Both the position numbers and the translations under genes were made by a program. From a bacterium (GTDB lineage: Bacteria > Spirochaetota > UBA4802 > UBA5550), in the NCBI GenBank assembly GCA_024224995.1, contig JAAENB010000430.1:1-8119 (forward strand): a DNA stretch of 8,119 nucleotides. The letters run 5' to 3'. Below the pieces are notes generated by a model. That model saw only the letters and a list, made by a program, of their open reading frames with translations, had not been told where the DNA came from and searched no databases. Shown in pieces: positions 1 to 5,444 of this stretch; positions within the stretch are counted from its first letter, which is position 1; the number at the start of each line of letters is the position of its first letter.

Positions 1-570
1 CAGGGCATGACCAAATTCATGTATCGCATTTGACCGGATCCAGTTCTCTCTCCGGGCAGCAGTAAACCATGAAAAGTTGGAACATGCGGTCCAGTTACCG
101 CTTGAATCTCTACAGCCCCAATTATTAAAAATAATATTCAGGCTCATTCCATTAACCCTGTTATTCAAAGCCGTGCCAAGCCCATGCGTATGCGGTCCCA
201 CATCCTCAATCCGGATGCGAATATTCGCGCCGCTGGTGCCGCACTGGCCCCAACCGGTAAATTGAAGCCTGGAATTCGCTGCCCAGTTGCTTTCCACAGA
301 TTCCCTGATCCAGCCTCGTTCCGTTGCATTGGCAGTGGAAAGATTTTCCCAGCATACGGACAGGTTAGTCGTATTCCAGAGAGCGGTACTTAAATAATAT
401 CCCGGTTTAATATCACCGCCAATAGAACCATCACCCGCTTCGGCATAGACAAACCCGTCATATCCGGCTCCTTCATTCTCACAGCCAATAATCCCGGTTA
501 GCACAAACACGGTTAACCCTAAAAAAATTATTGGAGCAAACACTCCTTTCAAGTCGATTCTCGTCATCAT
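1..570 (-). CDS. Lipoprotein zinc metalloprotease (metzincin-like), 3' end cut off by the window edge
   Basis: This reading frame is open from the ATG at 570 to base 1, giving 190 codons with the C-terminal part outside the window. A GGAGG at 574-578 precedes two adjacent ATGs; the second (565-567, 6-nt spacing) fits better than the first (3 nt). Residues 10-29 form a hydrophobic segment ending in the lipobox-like I27-I28-G29-C30, so the product is probably a lipoprotein exported through Sec and lipidated at Cys30. The last visible residues, 184-190, read HEFGHAL, the start of the HExxHxxGxxH zinc site of metzincins; the third histidine would lie just outside. The body (VCWEN, ESNWAANSRLQFTGWGQC, IRIRIED, GMSLNIIFNNW) resembles small bacterial secreted matrixin/astacin-like proteases as I recall them. 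The role is probably hydrolysis of extracellular or surface protein; the substrate is unknown. It lies downstream of mgtE on the same strand but behind terminator-like structures, so it is probably a separate unit. Confidence 0.85.
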   Translation of the reverse strand, partial: MMTRIDLKGVFAPIIFLGLTVFVLTGIIGCENEGAGYDGFVYAEAGDGSIGGDIKPGYYLSTALWNTTNLSVCWENLSTANATERGWIRESVESNWAANSRLQFTGWGQCGTSGANIRIRIEDVGPHTHGLGTALNNRVNGMSLNIIFNNWGCRDSSGNWTACSNFSWFTAARRENWIRSNAIHEFGHAL

Positions 571-599
571 AGACCTCCACTATGTTATGTTATTAAGTT

Positions 600-627
600 T
601 CTATAGAGGTGCAAATACAAGAATCAA
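600..627 (-). promoter_or_regulatory. Possible promoter for the metalloprotease gene
   Basis: On the minus strand TTGATT (622-627) and TATAGA (600-605) are separated by 16 nt. Each matches four of six sigma-70 consensus positions. The predicted start would give a leader of about 25 nt before the ATG at 570/567. It also lies just after the poly-T tract ending the upstream unit, which is a sensible position. The match is weak and other placements are possible. Confidence 0.3.
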
Positions 628-646
628 TAACTCCTGTAAAGAGTTT

Positions 647-697
647 AAAAAAAAAAGTGTAGGGACAAATCTGTACCCACAACAATTTTTTTGTGGG
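647..697 (-). terminator. Hairpins followed by a T10 tract: probable intrinsic terminator after mgtE
   Basis: Read on the minus strand, an inverted repeat with 7-bp arms (691-697 with 676-682, 8-nt loop) is followed by a second imperfect stem (676-678/672-674 with 662-667, one bulge, 4-nt loop). After 5 more bases comes a run of ten T (complement of A 647-656). The two stems share the CCC/GGG bases at 676-678, so they are alternatives. The long T tract after a stem is typical of Rho-independent termination of minus-strand transcripts, although the stem next to the T tract is short. Confidence 0.5.
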
Positions 698-700
698 ATT

Positions 701-743
701 AAAAAAAAGCAGGAAATACGATTCCCGGGACAAATATCCCGGG
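701..743 (-). terminator. Stem-loop just downstream of mgtE with a distal T8 tract
   Basis: A perfect 7-bp inverted repeat (724-730 with 737-743, 6-nt loop, GC-rich CCCGGGA/TCCCGGG) begins 13 bases after the mgtE stop codon at 757. On the minus strand a run of eight T (complement of A 701-708) follows about 15 nt after the stem. The gap is larger than in a textbook intrinsic terminator. The element may protect the 3' end of the mRNA or act together with the T10-tract terminator farther downstream. Confidence 0.45.
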
Positions 744-756
744 TTTCATATTTATC

Positions 757-2142
757 TTAGAATAACTTACTAAATAAAATCAGCCAGGCAATATTAAAAT
801 AGATCACAATCCCGCCCATATCCACAAAGGTGGTAAGAAGGGGACTCGACACAACAGCCGGGTCCAGTTTCAGTTTCGTAGCGATAAGCGGAACAATAGC
901 GCCGAATATGGTGGACCATAATACCTGGAGAGTAAGAGATAGAGAGATAACCATGGAAATCCTGAGTAAACTGTATCCCGGGGTCATATTTCCCGAATCA
1001 AAGAAATATACTCTAATAAATGTCATAAAACCAAGACAGAGAGAAAGCAAAAAACTGATAGTGAACTCTTTTTTTATAACTTTAAAGATATCCCTGGGAA
1101 AAAGCTCATTCAAAGTAAGAGAACGAAGCACCACAGTAGCGGACTGAGACCCCGTATTCCCACCGGCAGCATTCAGCAAAGGCATATAAAAAGTAAGTGC
1201 GATAATCGTAGTCAAAGTAGCCTGGTATGCCTCAACAATCAGTCCGGTCAAAAGGCCGAGAAACCCCAGGGTAACAACCCAGAAGGCCCGTTTCTTAAAA
1301 TGAACAAAAGCCGGGACTTCGAGATAGGTCTTCTCTTCCACCCCGCCGCTAATAGCCATAAGTTTTTCAAGGTCTTCGGTTTCCTCTTCACGAATAATAT
1401 CACTGGCATCATCATAGGTAACAATACCGCATAAACGGGCCTCTTTATCAACAATGGGAAGAGCCAGCAGGTCGTATTCTTCAATTGCCCGGGCCACAAC
1501 TTCCTGGTCGTCGTTCGTATTACCGAAAATAACATCCTGTTTCATAATATTCTTGATCTTCTCTTTTGGAGAGGCCAGGATTATTTTTTGCAAAGAAACA
1601 AAACCAATGAGCGCGCCTAAATTATCAGTAACATAGAGATAATAAATAGTCTCTTTTGAAGGAGCTTCTTTTCGTATTTTCTTTATCGATTTTTCAACAG
1701 TATCATTCTCATGAAGCGTGGCATAATCCGTAGTCATAATGGCGCCGGCAGTAGCTTCCCGGTAGGAAGTAAGGTTAATAACGTCAATCCGTTCCGATTG
1801 AGGAAGAAGGATCAGAAATTTACTGGCGATATCCTTTTTCAGGTGTTGAAACAGGTCTGCCCTGTTGTCGTGAGACATTTCACGGAGCAGTTCCGCAACA
1901 TTCTTTTTCATGCTTCCGGAAACCATTTCAACCTGCACATCCATATCAAGATAGCTGAAAATGGATTCCCTGGAATAAACCTCAACAAGATTCAATAACT
2001 GCCATATTTCATCGGGCTCAAGCATGCCCAGGAATTCGGCAATTTCTTTTGGGTGGCCTTCTTCCAAAAAAGACTTTAATACTTCATATTCCTGGCTTCT
2101 AAAAAGCTCCCTGATCTCAGGGACAAGGATAGGATTTTTCAT
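757..2142 (-). CDS. mgtE: MgtE-family magnesium channel/transporter
   Basis: The product is 461 aa, close to the usual ~450 for full-length MgtE. MgtE is an inner-membrane homodimeric Mg2+-selective channel gated by cytosolic Mg2+. Residues about 1-130 form the helical N domain. Two CBS repeats follow (about 133-195, with GAIMTTDY and LIGFVSL; about 196-255, with LLALPIVD and GIVTYDDA). An acidic connecting (plug) helix spans about 250-270, and five membrane segments span about 286-459. The membrane domain carries the family hallmark N324-A-A-G-G-N-T-G-S-Q333 and, in the last helix, T-F-V-D441-M-G-G, whose Asp corresponds to the Mg2+-selecting aspartate of Thermus MgtE. All key regions are present and nothing is truncated. 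The start at 2142 is preceded by a strong AGGAGGG 5 nt away. The gene follows the exported-protein gene by 110 bp, and that gap is filled with stem-loops which may control its expression. Confidence 0.96.
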   Translation of the reverse strand: MKNPILVPEIRELFRSQEYEVLKSFLEEGHPKEIAEFLGMLEPDEIWQLLNLVEVYSRESIFSYLDMDVQVEMVSGSMKKNVAELLREMSHDNRADLFQHLKKDIASKFLILLPQSERIDVINLTSYREATAGAIMTTDYATLHENDTVEKSIKKIRKEAPSKETIYYLYVTDNLGALIGFVSLQKIILASPKEKIKNIMKQDVIFGNTNDDQEVVARAIEEYDLLALPIVDKEARLCGIVTYDDASDIIREEETEDLEKLMAISGGVEEKTYLEVPAFVHFKKRAFWVVTLGFLGLLTGLIVEAYQATLTTIIALTFYMPLLNAAGGNTGSQSATVVLRSLTLNELFPRDIFKVIKKEFTISFLLSLCLGFMTFIRVYFFDSGNMTPGYSLLRISMVISLSLTLQVLWSTIFGAIVPLIATKLKLDPAVVSSPLLTTFVDMGGIVIYFNIAWLILFSKLF

Positions 2143-2160
2143 ACAACCCTCCTTTGTATG
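2140..2160 (-). promoter_or_regulatory. Inverted repeat enclosing the mgtE Shine-Dalgarno and start codon
   Basis: On the minus strand the arms CATACAA (2154-2160) and TTGTATG (2140-2146) are perfectly complementary and separated by the 7-nt AGGAGGG ribosome-binding site (2147-2153). The mgtE ATG (2140-2142) lies in the 3' arm. If the stem forms in the mRNA, the SD is presented in the loop while the start codon is paired. That is a plausible control point for translation, but chance cannot be excluded. Confidence 0.5.
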
Positions 2161-2166
2161 GTCTCA

Positions 2167-2217
2167 CCTTAAACGCGGGAAGGCGAGGCAGAAAACCTCG
2201 CCTTCCGGCGTTTAAGG
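2167..2217 (-). repeat. Long, nearly perfect hairpin in the mgtE leader
   Basis: Two 22-nt arms (2167-2188 and 2196-2217) pair at 21 of 22 positions, with a single G-G mismatch (2177/2207) and a 7-nt loop (2189-2195). The outer arms are CCTTAAACGC/GCGTTTAAGG and the inner arms are GC-rich. No T tract follows on either strand, so it is not a standard intrinsic terminator. It could be an mRNA-stabilising or processing structure between the two minus-strand genes, a regulatory leader element, or a copy of a genomic palindromic repeat. The sequence alone does not decide between these. Confidence 0.75.
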
Positions 2218-2234
2218 GCATCTCAAAGAGATGC
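2218..2234 (-). repeat. Short perfect stem-loop abutting the long hairpin
   Basis: GCATCTC (2218-2224) and GAGATGC (2228-2234) form a perfect 7-bp stem with a 3-nt AAA loop on the plus strand (TTT on the minus strand). It touches the 51-nt hairpin directly, so the intergenic RNA would fold as consecutive stems. No poly-T follows on the minus strand. Confidence 0.55.
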
Positions 2235-2252
2235 TTTAAATCTATAACGGGA

Positions 2253-2978
2253 CTAGTATTTAGTCGATTTCTTCAGGAATTCGGACATATTGTCCTCTGA
2301 ATCCTTAAGAGACTTATAATAAGACGAGGCAATATCCCGCAGCGCGTTCCGGAATGTAGTTAAATGAGGGATAAGAAATTCTCTCTTAATTTCATTCCTC
2401 AGCGGAAAAGCGGTTGTATTCTTAATATCCCCCAGCTTTTTCTTGTCCAGGATTTTTCTACCCTTAAGAATATGGGAGAATTCCACATCCGTGGTCACCG
2501 TGGTTGTAGGAGAGGGATCGGTGATTTCAACAAGATTGCTGTCATCTCCGTAAAAAAGCTTTTCGTATATTTTAACTTCCAATTTGTTTACAGTCGATCC
2601 GTTGGTATAAATTTTCAGGGACTTGGTTTTTACTCCAACAATATTCCGCTTGTACACCTCATCCCGGATAAATGTATGCCGTTCCAATTCAATAAAATCT
2701 TTTTCCAGAGTATAGGTTGTCTGGTAGGGCAAAATCCGAATCCCCTTTGTTTCCAGAAGCTTATTCTCTTTGATTATATTCGCAATATCAGTCGCAATGG
2801 CAGCAATCTGCTTATCCATCTCCTCACCCTGATCATCAAGCTTTTTTGAAGAAAGTTTATAGGCATGACTGCCCTTCTTTGCTGGCGCTGTTGTTCCTGT
2901 TCCGGTTCCGGGTTTTTGGGCCATGGTAAAAACAGGGATCAGCATTAGTAAAATGATACTACACAATAGCTTTTTCAT
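2253..2978 (-). CDS. Sec-exported protein of unknown function
   Basis: The ATG at 2976-2978 is chosen because GGAG (2985-2988) stands 6 nt upstream. An in-frame ATG six codons earlier (2996) has no ribosome-binding site and would spoil the signal peptide. The 241-aa product begins M-K-K-L-L, has a hydrophobic core (residues 4-17) and a likely signal peptidase I site after T18-M19-A20, so it should be periplasmic or outer-membrane associated. A Gly/Thr/Pro-rich stretch (Q21-K36) follows. Next come a charged, probably helical segment (about 40-75, DDQGEEMDKQIAAIATDIAN), a probable beta-rich middle (about 80-165) and a basic helical C-terminus rich in Lys and Arg. I recognise no domain or catalytic motif. 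It precedes mgtE by 110 bp on the same strand and could be co-transcribed with it. A good promoter candidate lies at 3115-3143. Confidence 0.8.
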   Translation of the reverse strand: MKKLLCSIILLMLIPVFTMAQKPGTGTGTTAPAKKGSHAYKLSSKKLDDQGEEMDKQIAAIATDIANIIKENKLLETKGIRILPYQTTYTLEKDFIELERHTFIRDEVYKRNIVGVKTKSLKIYTNGSTVNKLEVKIYEKLFYGDDSNLVEITDPSPTTTVTTDVEFSHILKGRKILDKKKLGDIKNTTAFPLRNEIKREFLIPHLTTFRNALRDIASSYYKSLKDSEDNMSEFLKKSTKY

Positions 2979-3114
2979 CACAAACTCCATTTTCAATTAT
3001 AACGTATCACCTATATTTTCGTCGTTTATAATCCCTTTACTAAGTACTTTTTAACGGAAATAGCACGAAAACAGGAATAAAGAGCGCAAATCACCTACAT
3101 TCCTATTTATCCTG

Positions 3115-3143
3115 ATACTATAAAATACTAACACTACTGTCAA
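3115..3143 (-). promoter_or_regulatory. Sigma-70-like promoter for the exported-protein gene (possibly reaching mgtE)
   Basis: On the minus strand an exact TTGACA -35 box (3138-3143) is followed after 17 nt by TAGTAT (3115-3120, four of six matches). An overlapping TATAGT matches better but has a 15-nt spacer. Transcription would start near 3108 and give a leader of about 130 nt before the ATG at 2978. Confidence 0.5.
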
Positions 3144-3202
3144 TTACAAAATTTTTAACGGGATTTCCTGTTTAATTGCGGGATTCATAAAAAAAAATAC
3201 AG

Positions 3203-3234
3203 TTGACCGGATCACGAACATGCTACATTATAAT
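3203..3234 (+). promoter_or_regulatory. Possible promoter for the receiver-ATPase gene
   Basis: TTGACC (3203-3208, five of six) and a perfect TATAAT (3229-3234) occur upstream of the ATG at 3303, but 20 nt apart, which is longer than the usual 16-18. Either the TATAAT works with an activator or a poor -35, or a different -10 such as TACATT (3224-3229) is used. Confidence 0.35.
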
Positions 3235-3260
3235 CATAATAAATATAGGATTGAATCCAA

Positions 3261-3280
3261 ATACCTGTCCACGCAGGTAT
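3261..3280 (+). promoter_or_regulatory. Stem-loop in the 5' leader of the receiver-ATPase gene
   Basis: ATACCTG (3261-3267) and CAGGTAT (3274-3280) form a perfect 7-bp stem with a 6-nt loop, ending 22 nt before the start codon at 3303 and 8 nt before the weak AAGGGA ribosome-binding site (3289-3294). It could be a dyad operator for a DNA-binding protein or an RNA hairpin. Confidence 0.4.
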
Positions 3281-3302
3281 CTCAGTGTAAGGGAAAACAA
3301 AA

Positions 3303-4247
3303 ATGCATAAGGTATTACTTATAGATCTATCGATTTATAAAAATTCACTGCTTAAAACATTCACGGAAAGCGGCTACGATGTTGTGGTCAGCGAATCAGC
3401 CTTTGACGCCATGGCAAAACTGAAAACCTATGACTTCGACCTGGTGGTCTCGGAAGTTGAACTTCCGGGCGACAACGCGTTTGATCTCTATAATTATATT
3501 CACCAGAATTACCCCTACATTCCAACAATAATGACCACAGAAAAAAATATCGACAATTTATTTGAAAAAATATTCCAGGAAGGTATTGGGAATGTCCTGT
3601 GCAAGCCCATTAACAAGGACGAACTGCTTAACCTGGCTGAAAAAATAATCACCAAAAAAAATATTTTTGGCCTCCATAATTATATGGAAAATATAACCGC
3701 GACAAAAAAAATACGGATTACCAGCTCCAAGCAGATAAATAAAGCCATTAGAGCCCTTATTAAAGAAATAAAAAACTGGGGATTCGCAATGGAAAGCGAT
3801 ATGACCCTGAGCCTGGTCCTTAATGAAATGACAATCAACGCGATTTACCACTCCCACGGCTATACCAAAGAAAAAGAAGCCCGGGTCCCGGTTCAACTGC
3901 CCGAAGGGCATTATGTTGATATTTTCTTCTGTAGAAACCAATTCGGATATGGAATCGCCATTGACGACTATAACGGAAAACTCTCCAAAGATAAAATATT
4001 AAACAGTATCAACAGTGTAATAGAGCAAAACAACCTCATAGAAAAAGCCGCAGAAACGGGTGAAGATATTTCAGCCTTCATTTCCGACACGGGCCGGGGG
4101 ATCGACCTGGTAAGAAAACTGGCAATGGAATATTATTTCATTGTACATAAAGATGTAAGAACGGAAATTATCCTGGTTTTTAACAACGATTTCTCCGATG
4201 ACAGCATTCACTACTCTTCATTAAAAATAATAGAAGACAGGGGCTAG
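3303..4247 (+). CDS. Degenerate receiver domain fused to a GHKL (RsbW-like) ATPase domain
   Basis: The product is 314 aa, cytoplasmic, with no signal peptide or membrane segment. Residues about 1-118 are a CheY-like receiver. D8, T79 and K101 (of C-K-P) match the conserved acidic-pocket Asp, Thr and Lys. The phospho-acceptor position in L-V-V-S-E51-V-E-L-P is Glu instead of Asp, and the second Asp of the usual DD pair is L9. Residues about 137-295 resemble a HATPase_c_2/RsbW-type domain: N-box L-N174-E-M-T-I-N179-A-I-Y-H183, then I-D-D-Y-N-G (220-225), then D262-T-G-R-G-I-D-L-V270. There is no HisKA dimerisation domain, so this is not an ordinary histidine kinase. Such fusions usually act as anti-sigma factor or protein-kinase switches that bind a STAS-domain or sigma partner; no such partner is in the window. 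The start has a weak AAGGGA site 8 nt upstream. It is the only plus-strand gene, and its stop is 2 bp from the convergent voltage-sensor gene. Confidence 0.85.
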   Translation: MHKVLLIDLSIYKNSLLKTFTESGYDVVVSESAFDAMAKLKTYDFDLVVSEVELPGDNAFDLYNYIHQNYPYIPTIMTTEKNIDNLFEKIFQEGIGNVLCKPINKDELLNLAEKIITKKNIFGLHNYMENITATKKIRITSSKQINKAIRALIKEIKNWGFAMESDMTLSLVLNEMTINAIYHSHGYTKEKEARVPVQLPEGHYVDIFFCRNQFGYGIAIDDYNGKLSKDKILNSINSVIEQNNLIEKAAETGEDISAFISDTGRGIDLVRKLAMEYYFIVHKDVRTEIILVFNNDFSDDSIHYSSLKIIEDRG

Positions 4248-4249
4248 CC

Positions 4250-5434
4250 TTACTTATTAAAATTTGTCAGGTCATTCATTGAGAGGCCCGAGCTTTTCTT
4301 TTCTTTTTCAGCGTGGAGCCGCCGGAGTTTTGCCGGCAGGTAGGAATCATTATAGAATTTAGCCAGTCTAAATATCTCCTGTTCCGAGAACTCTTTCCGG
4401 ATCTTTATTTGCAGATTATAGTCTTTTTTTCTGAATCCCTTGTTTAAAATATGAAGGACATCGCTGATACTTTGCACAAAAATCCTGGTATAAATAAACA
4501 TAAAGGCCAGCACCGTAAGAACAATAATAATAAAACTGCCAATGTGACTTTCGGCCACCTGCTTGTTTATATCCATATAAGAAAAATACAACATATAATT
4601 ATTTCCTTCTATGGTGTCATAATCCTCTTTATCGCCGCCTTTGCTGTAATATTTTTTAAAGGTCTCATCATCTTTTATATTTTCTTTATCTTTTCTGTCA
4701 ATAAGGCCGGTATTGTTATGATAGAGTCTTAAGACATGTTTATCCAATGAAAGGAAATCGCGAATCGCTTCCGGCGAGGCCACAGCTTTTTTGGGCTCCT
4801 TCACTGCCGACTCCTCCTTCTCTATACCCAGGAGACTTTGATAATATTCTCTCCGTTCTGTTCTCTTGTTTGTACCGGCGCTGTCGGTAAAAAAGCCAAA
4901 TCCCATAAGGGAACAGACTATGGTAAATACCGCGATTGTTGCAATTGTTGTTGTATGATGCTGAGCCATTTTCGACTCAGCATTATGAATCTTCCCAAAG
5001 ATCTTAATAATACGCACCAGCCGCAATATCCGGGTTACCCGCACGGCTTTGACTATTTTAAGAGCCCCGGCAGTCCCGGCAACAGCCCCGGCGGCAGTTG
5101 TCGCGTCAGTTACGCTCGGGAAAATAAGATTATAGACAGTTGGACCGGAGTCAACCAGAAGCAGGGGCACTGAACTCAGGAAATCTATCCAGCCCCGCTC
5201 GTAGAACCAGTATGCGAATATATCTTTTCTTCCGCCGCGTATTCCCGCGGCAGTAGTCCTGGTGGTAAATTCCACCGTAAATAAAAAGTCAAAAAAGAGA
5301 CCGCAAAATATCAGCGCATTCCGGGCCGAAATACTCCAGTGCATATAGGTAGACAGTTCAAAAAGAAAGGTCTGGATTATAACCAGAACAATGGCCACCA
5401 GAATTAGATTTTCTAATATATCCCTGATCTTCAT
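4250..5434 (-). CDS. Voltage-sensor-domain membrane protein with a receptor-like TM5-periplasmic-TM6-HAMP module
   Basis: The 394-aa product has six predicted membrane segments. S1 (about 9-30), S2 (about 40-62, with F-T-V-E55-F-T-T-R59), S3 (about 82-98, W82-I-D84-F) and S4 (about 124-148) make a canonical voltage-sensor domain. S4 carries K126, K129, R132, R135, R138, R141 and K144 at every third position, and E55 and D84 are the usual counter-charges. TM5 (about 161-183) is followed by a polar, charged periplasmic domain of about 114 residues (184-297), TM6 (298-319) and a cytoplasmic HAMP-like segment (about 320-373, ending E-I-F-R-L-A-K-F-Y-N). I see no pore helix or TxGxG/TLESW-like selectivity filter. 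It may therefore report membrane potential as a receptor instead of conducting ions; this is inference. A low-complexity Ala/Gly/Thr linker (109-124) joins S3 to S4. The start lies 10 bp after the upstream helical-protein gene, in an operon, with a weak SD (GGTAAG). Confidence 0.85.
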   Translation of the reverse strand: MKIRDILENLILVAIVLVIIQTFLFELSTYMHWSISARNALIFCGLFFDFLFTVEFTTRTTAAGIRGGRKDIFAYWFYERGWIDFLSSVPLLLVDSGPTVYNLIFPSVTDATTAAGAVAGTAGALKIVKAVRVTRILRLVRIIKIFGKIHNAESKMAQHHTTTIATIAVFTIVCSLMGFGFFTDSAGTNKRTERREYYQSLLGIEKEESAVKEPKKAVASPEAIRDFLSLDKHVLRLYHNNTGLIDRKDKENIKDDETFKKYYSKGGDKEDYDTIEGNNYMLYFSYMDINKQVAESHIGSFIIIVLTVLAFMFIYTRIFVQSISDVLHILNKGFRKKDYNLQIKIRKEFSEQEIFRLAKFYNDSYLPAKLRRLHAEKEKKSSGLSMNDLTNFNK

Positions 5435-5444
5435 AGATACCCGC

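Larger units (their letters stand above)
2979..3302. other. Divergent intergenic region (324 bp)
   Basis: This AT-rich stretch separates the minus-strand exported-protein gene from the plus-strand receiver-ATPase gene. It holds a good minus-strand promoter candidate (3115-3143), a plus-strand -10-like TATAAT (3229-3234) and a small hairpin (3261-3280) in the plus-strand leader. The minus-strand leader would be about 130 nt and contains TAGGTGAT twice, about 75 nt apart. I see no convincing small ORF or RNA gene here. Confidence 0.6.

Noticed and set aside
77..393. Two overlapping plus-strand ORFs at the left end
   Set aside because: They lie opposite the metalloprotease frame, which has an SD, lipobox and zinc motif; the plus-strand translations show no domain or plausible start signal.
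1248..1535. A 95-codon minus-strand ORF inside mgtE in another frame
   Set aside because: mgtE is intact across these bases with full family motifs, so this is a frame shadow and does not indicate a frameshift.
2143..2252. M-box (ykoK) Mg2+ riboswitch upstream of mgtE
   Set aside because: The interval is only 110 nt and consists of simple stem-loops without the larger multi-branched M-box layout I would expect.
2364..2849. A 161-codon plus-strand ORF
   Set aside because: It is antisense to the exported-protein gene, has no ribosome-binding site and reads as an unstructured Phe/Ile-rich shadow.
2979..2996. Upstream in-frame ATG (2996) for the exported-protein gene
   Set aside because: No SD precedes it and it would add six residues before a textbook M-K-K signal peptide; the ATG at 2978 has GGAG at proper spacing.
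3558..3941. A 127-codon minus-strand ORF
   Set aside because: It is antisense to the receiver-ATPase gene, whose domain motifs are clear across the same bases.
4838..5173. A 111-codon plus-strand ORF
   Set aside because: It is antisense to S3-S5 of the voltage-sensor gene; its Cys- and Gly/Pro-rich stretches are reverse-complement artefacts of that sequence.
4250..5434. Ordinary voltage-gated ion channel
   Set aside because: The four-helix sensor fits, but the segment between TM5 and TM6 is a long hydrophilic domain without a recognisable pore helix or selectivity filter, and a HAMP-like tail follows TM6.
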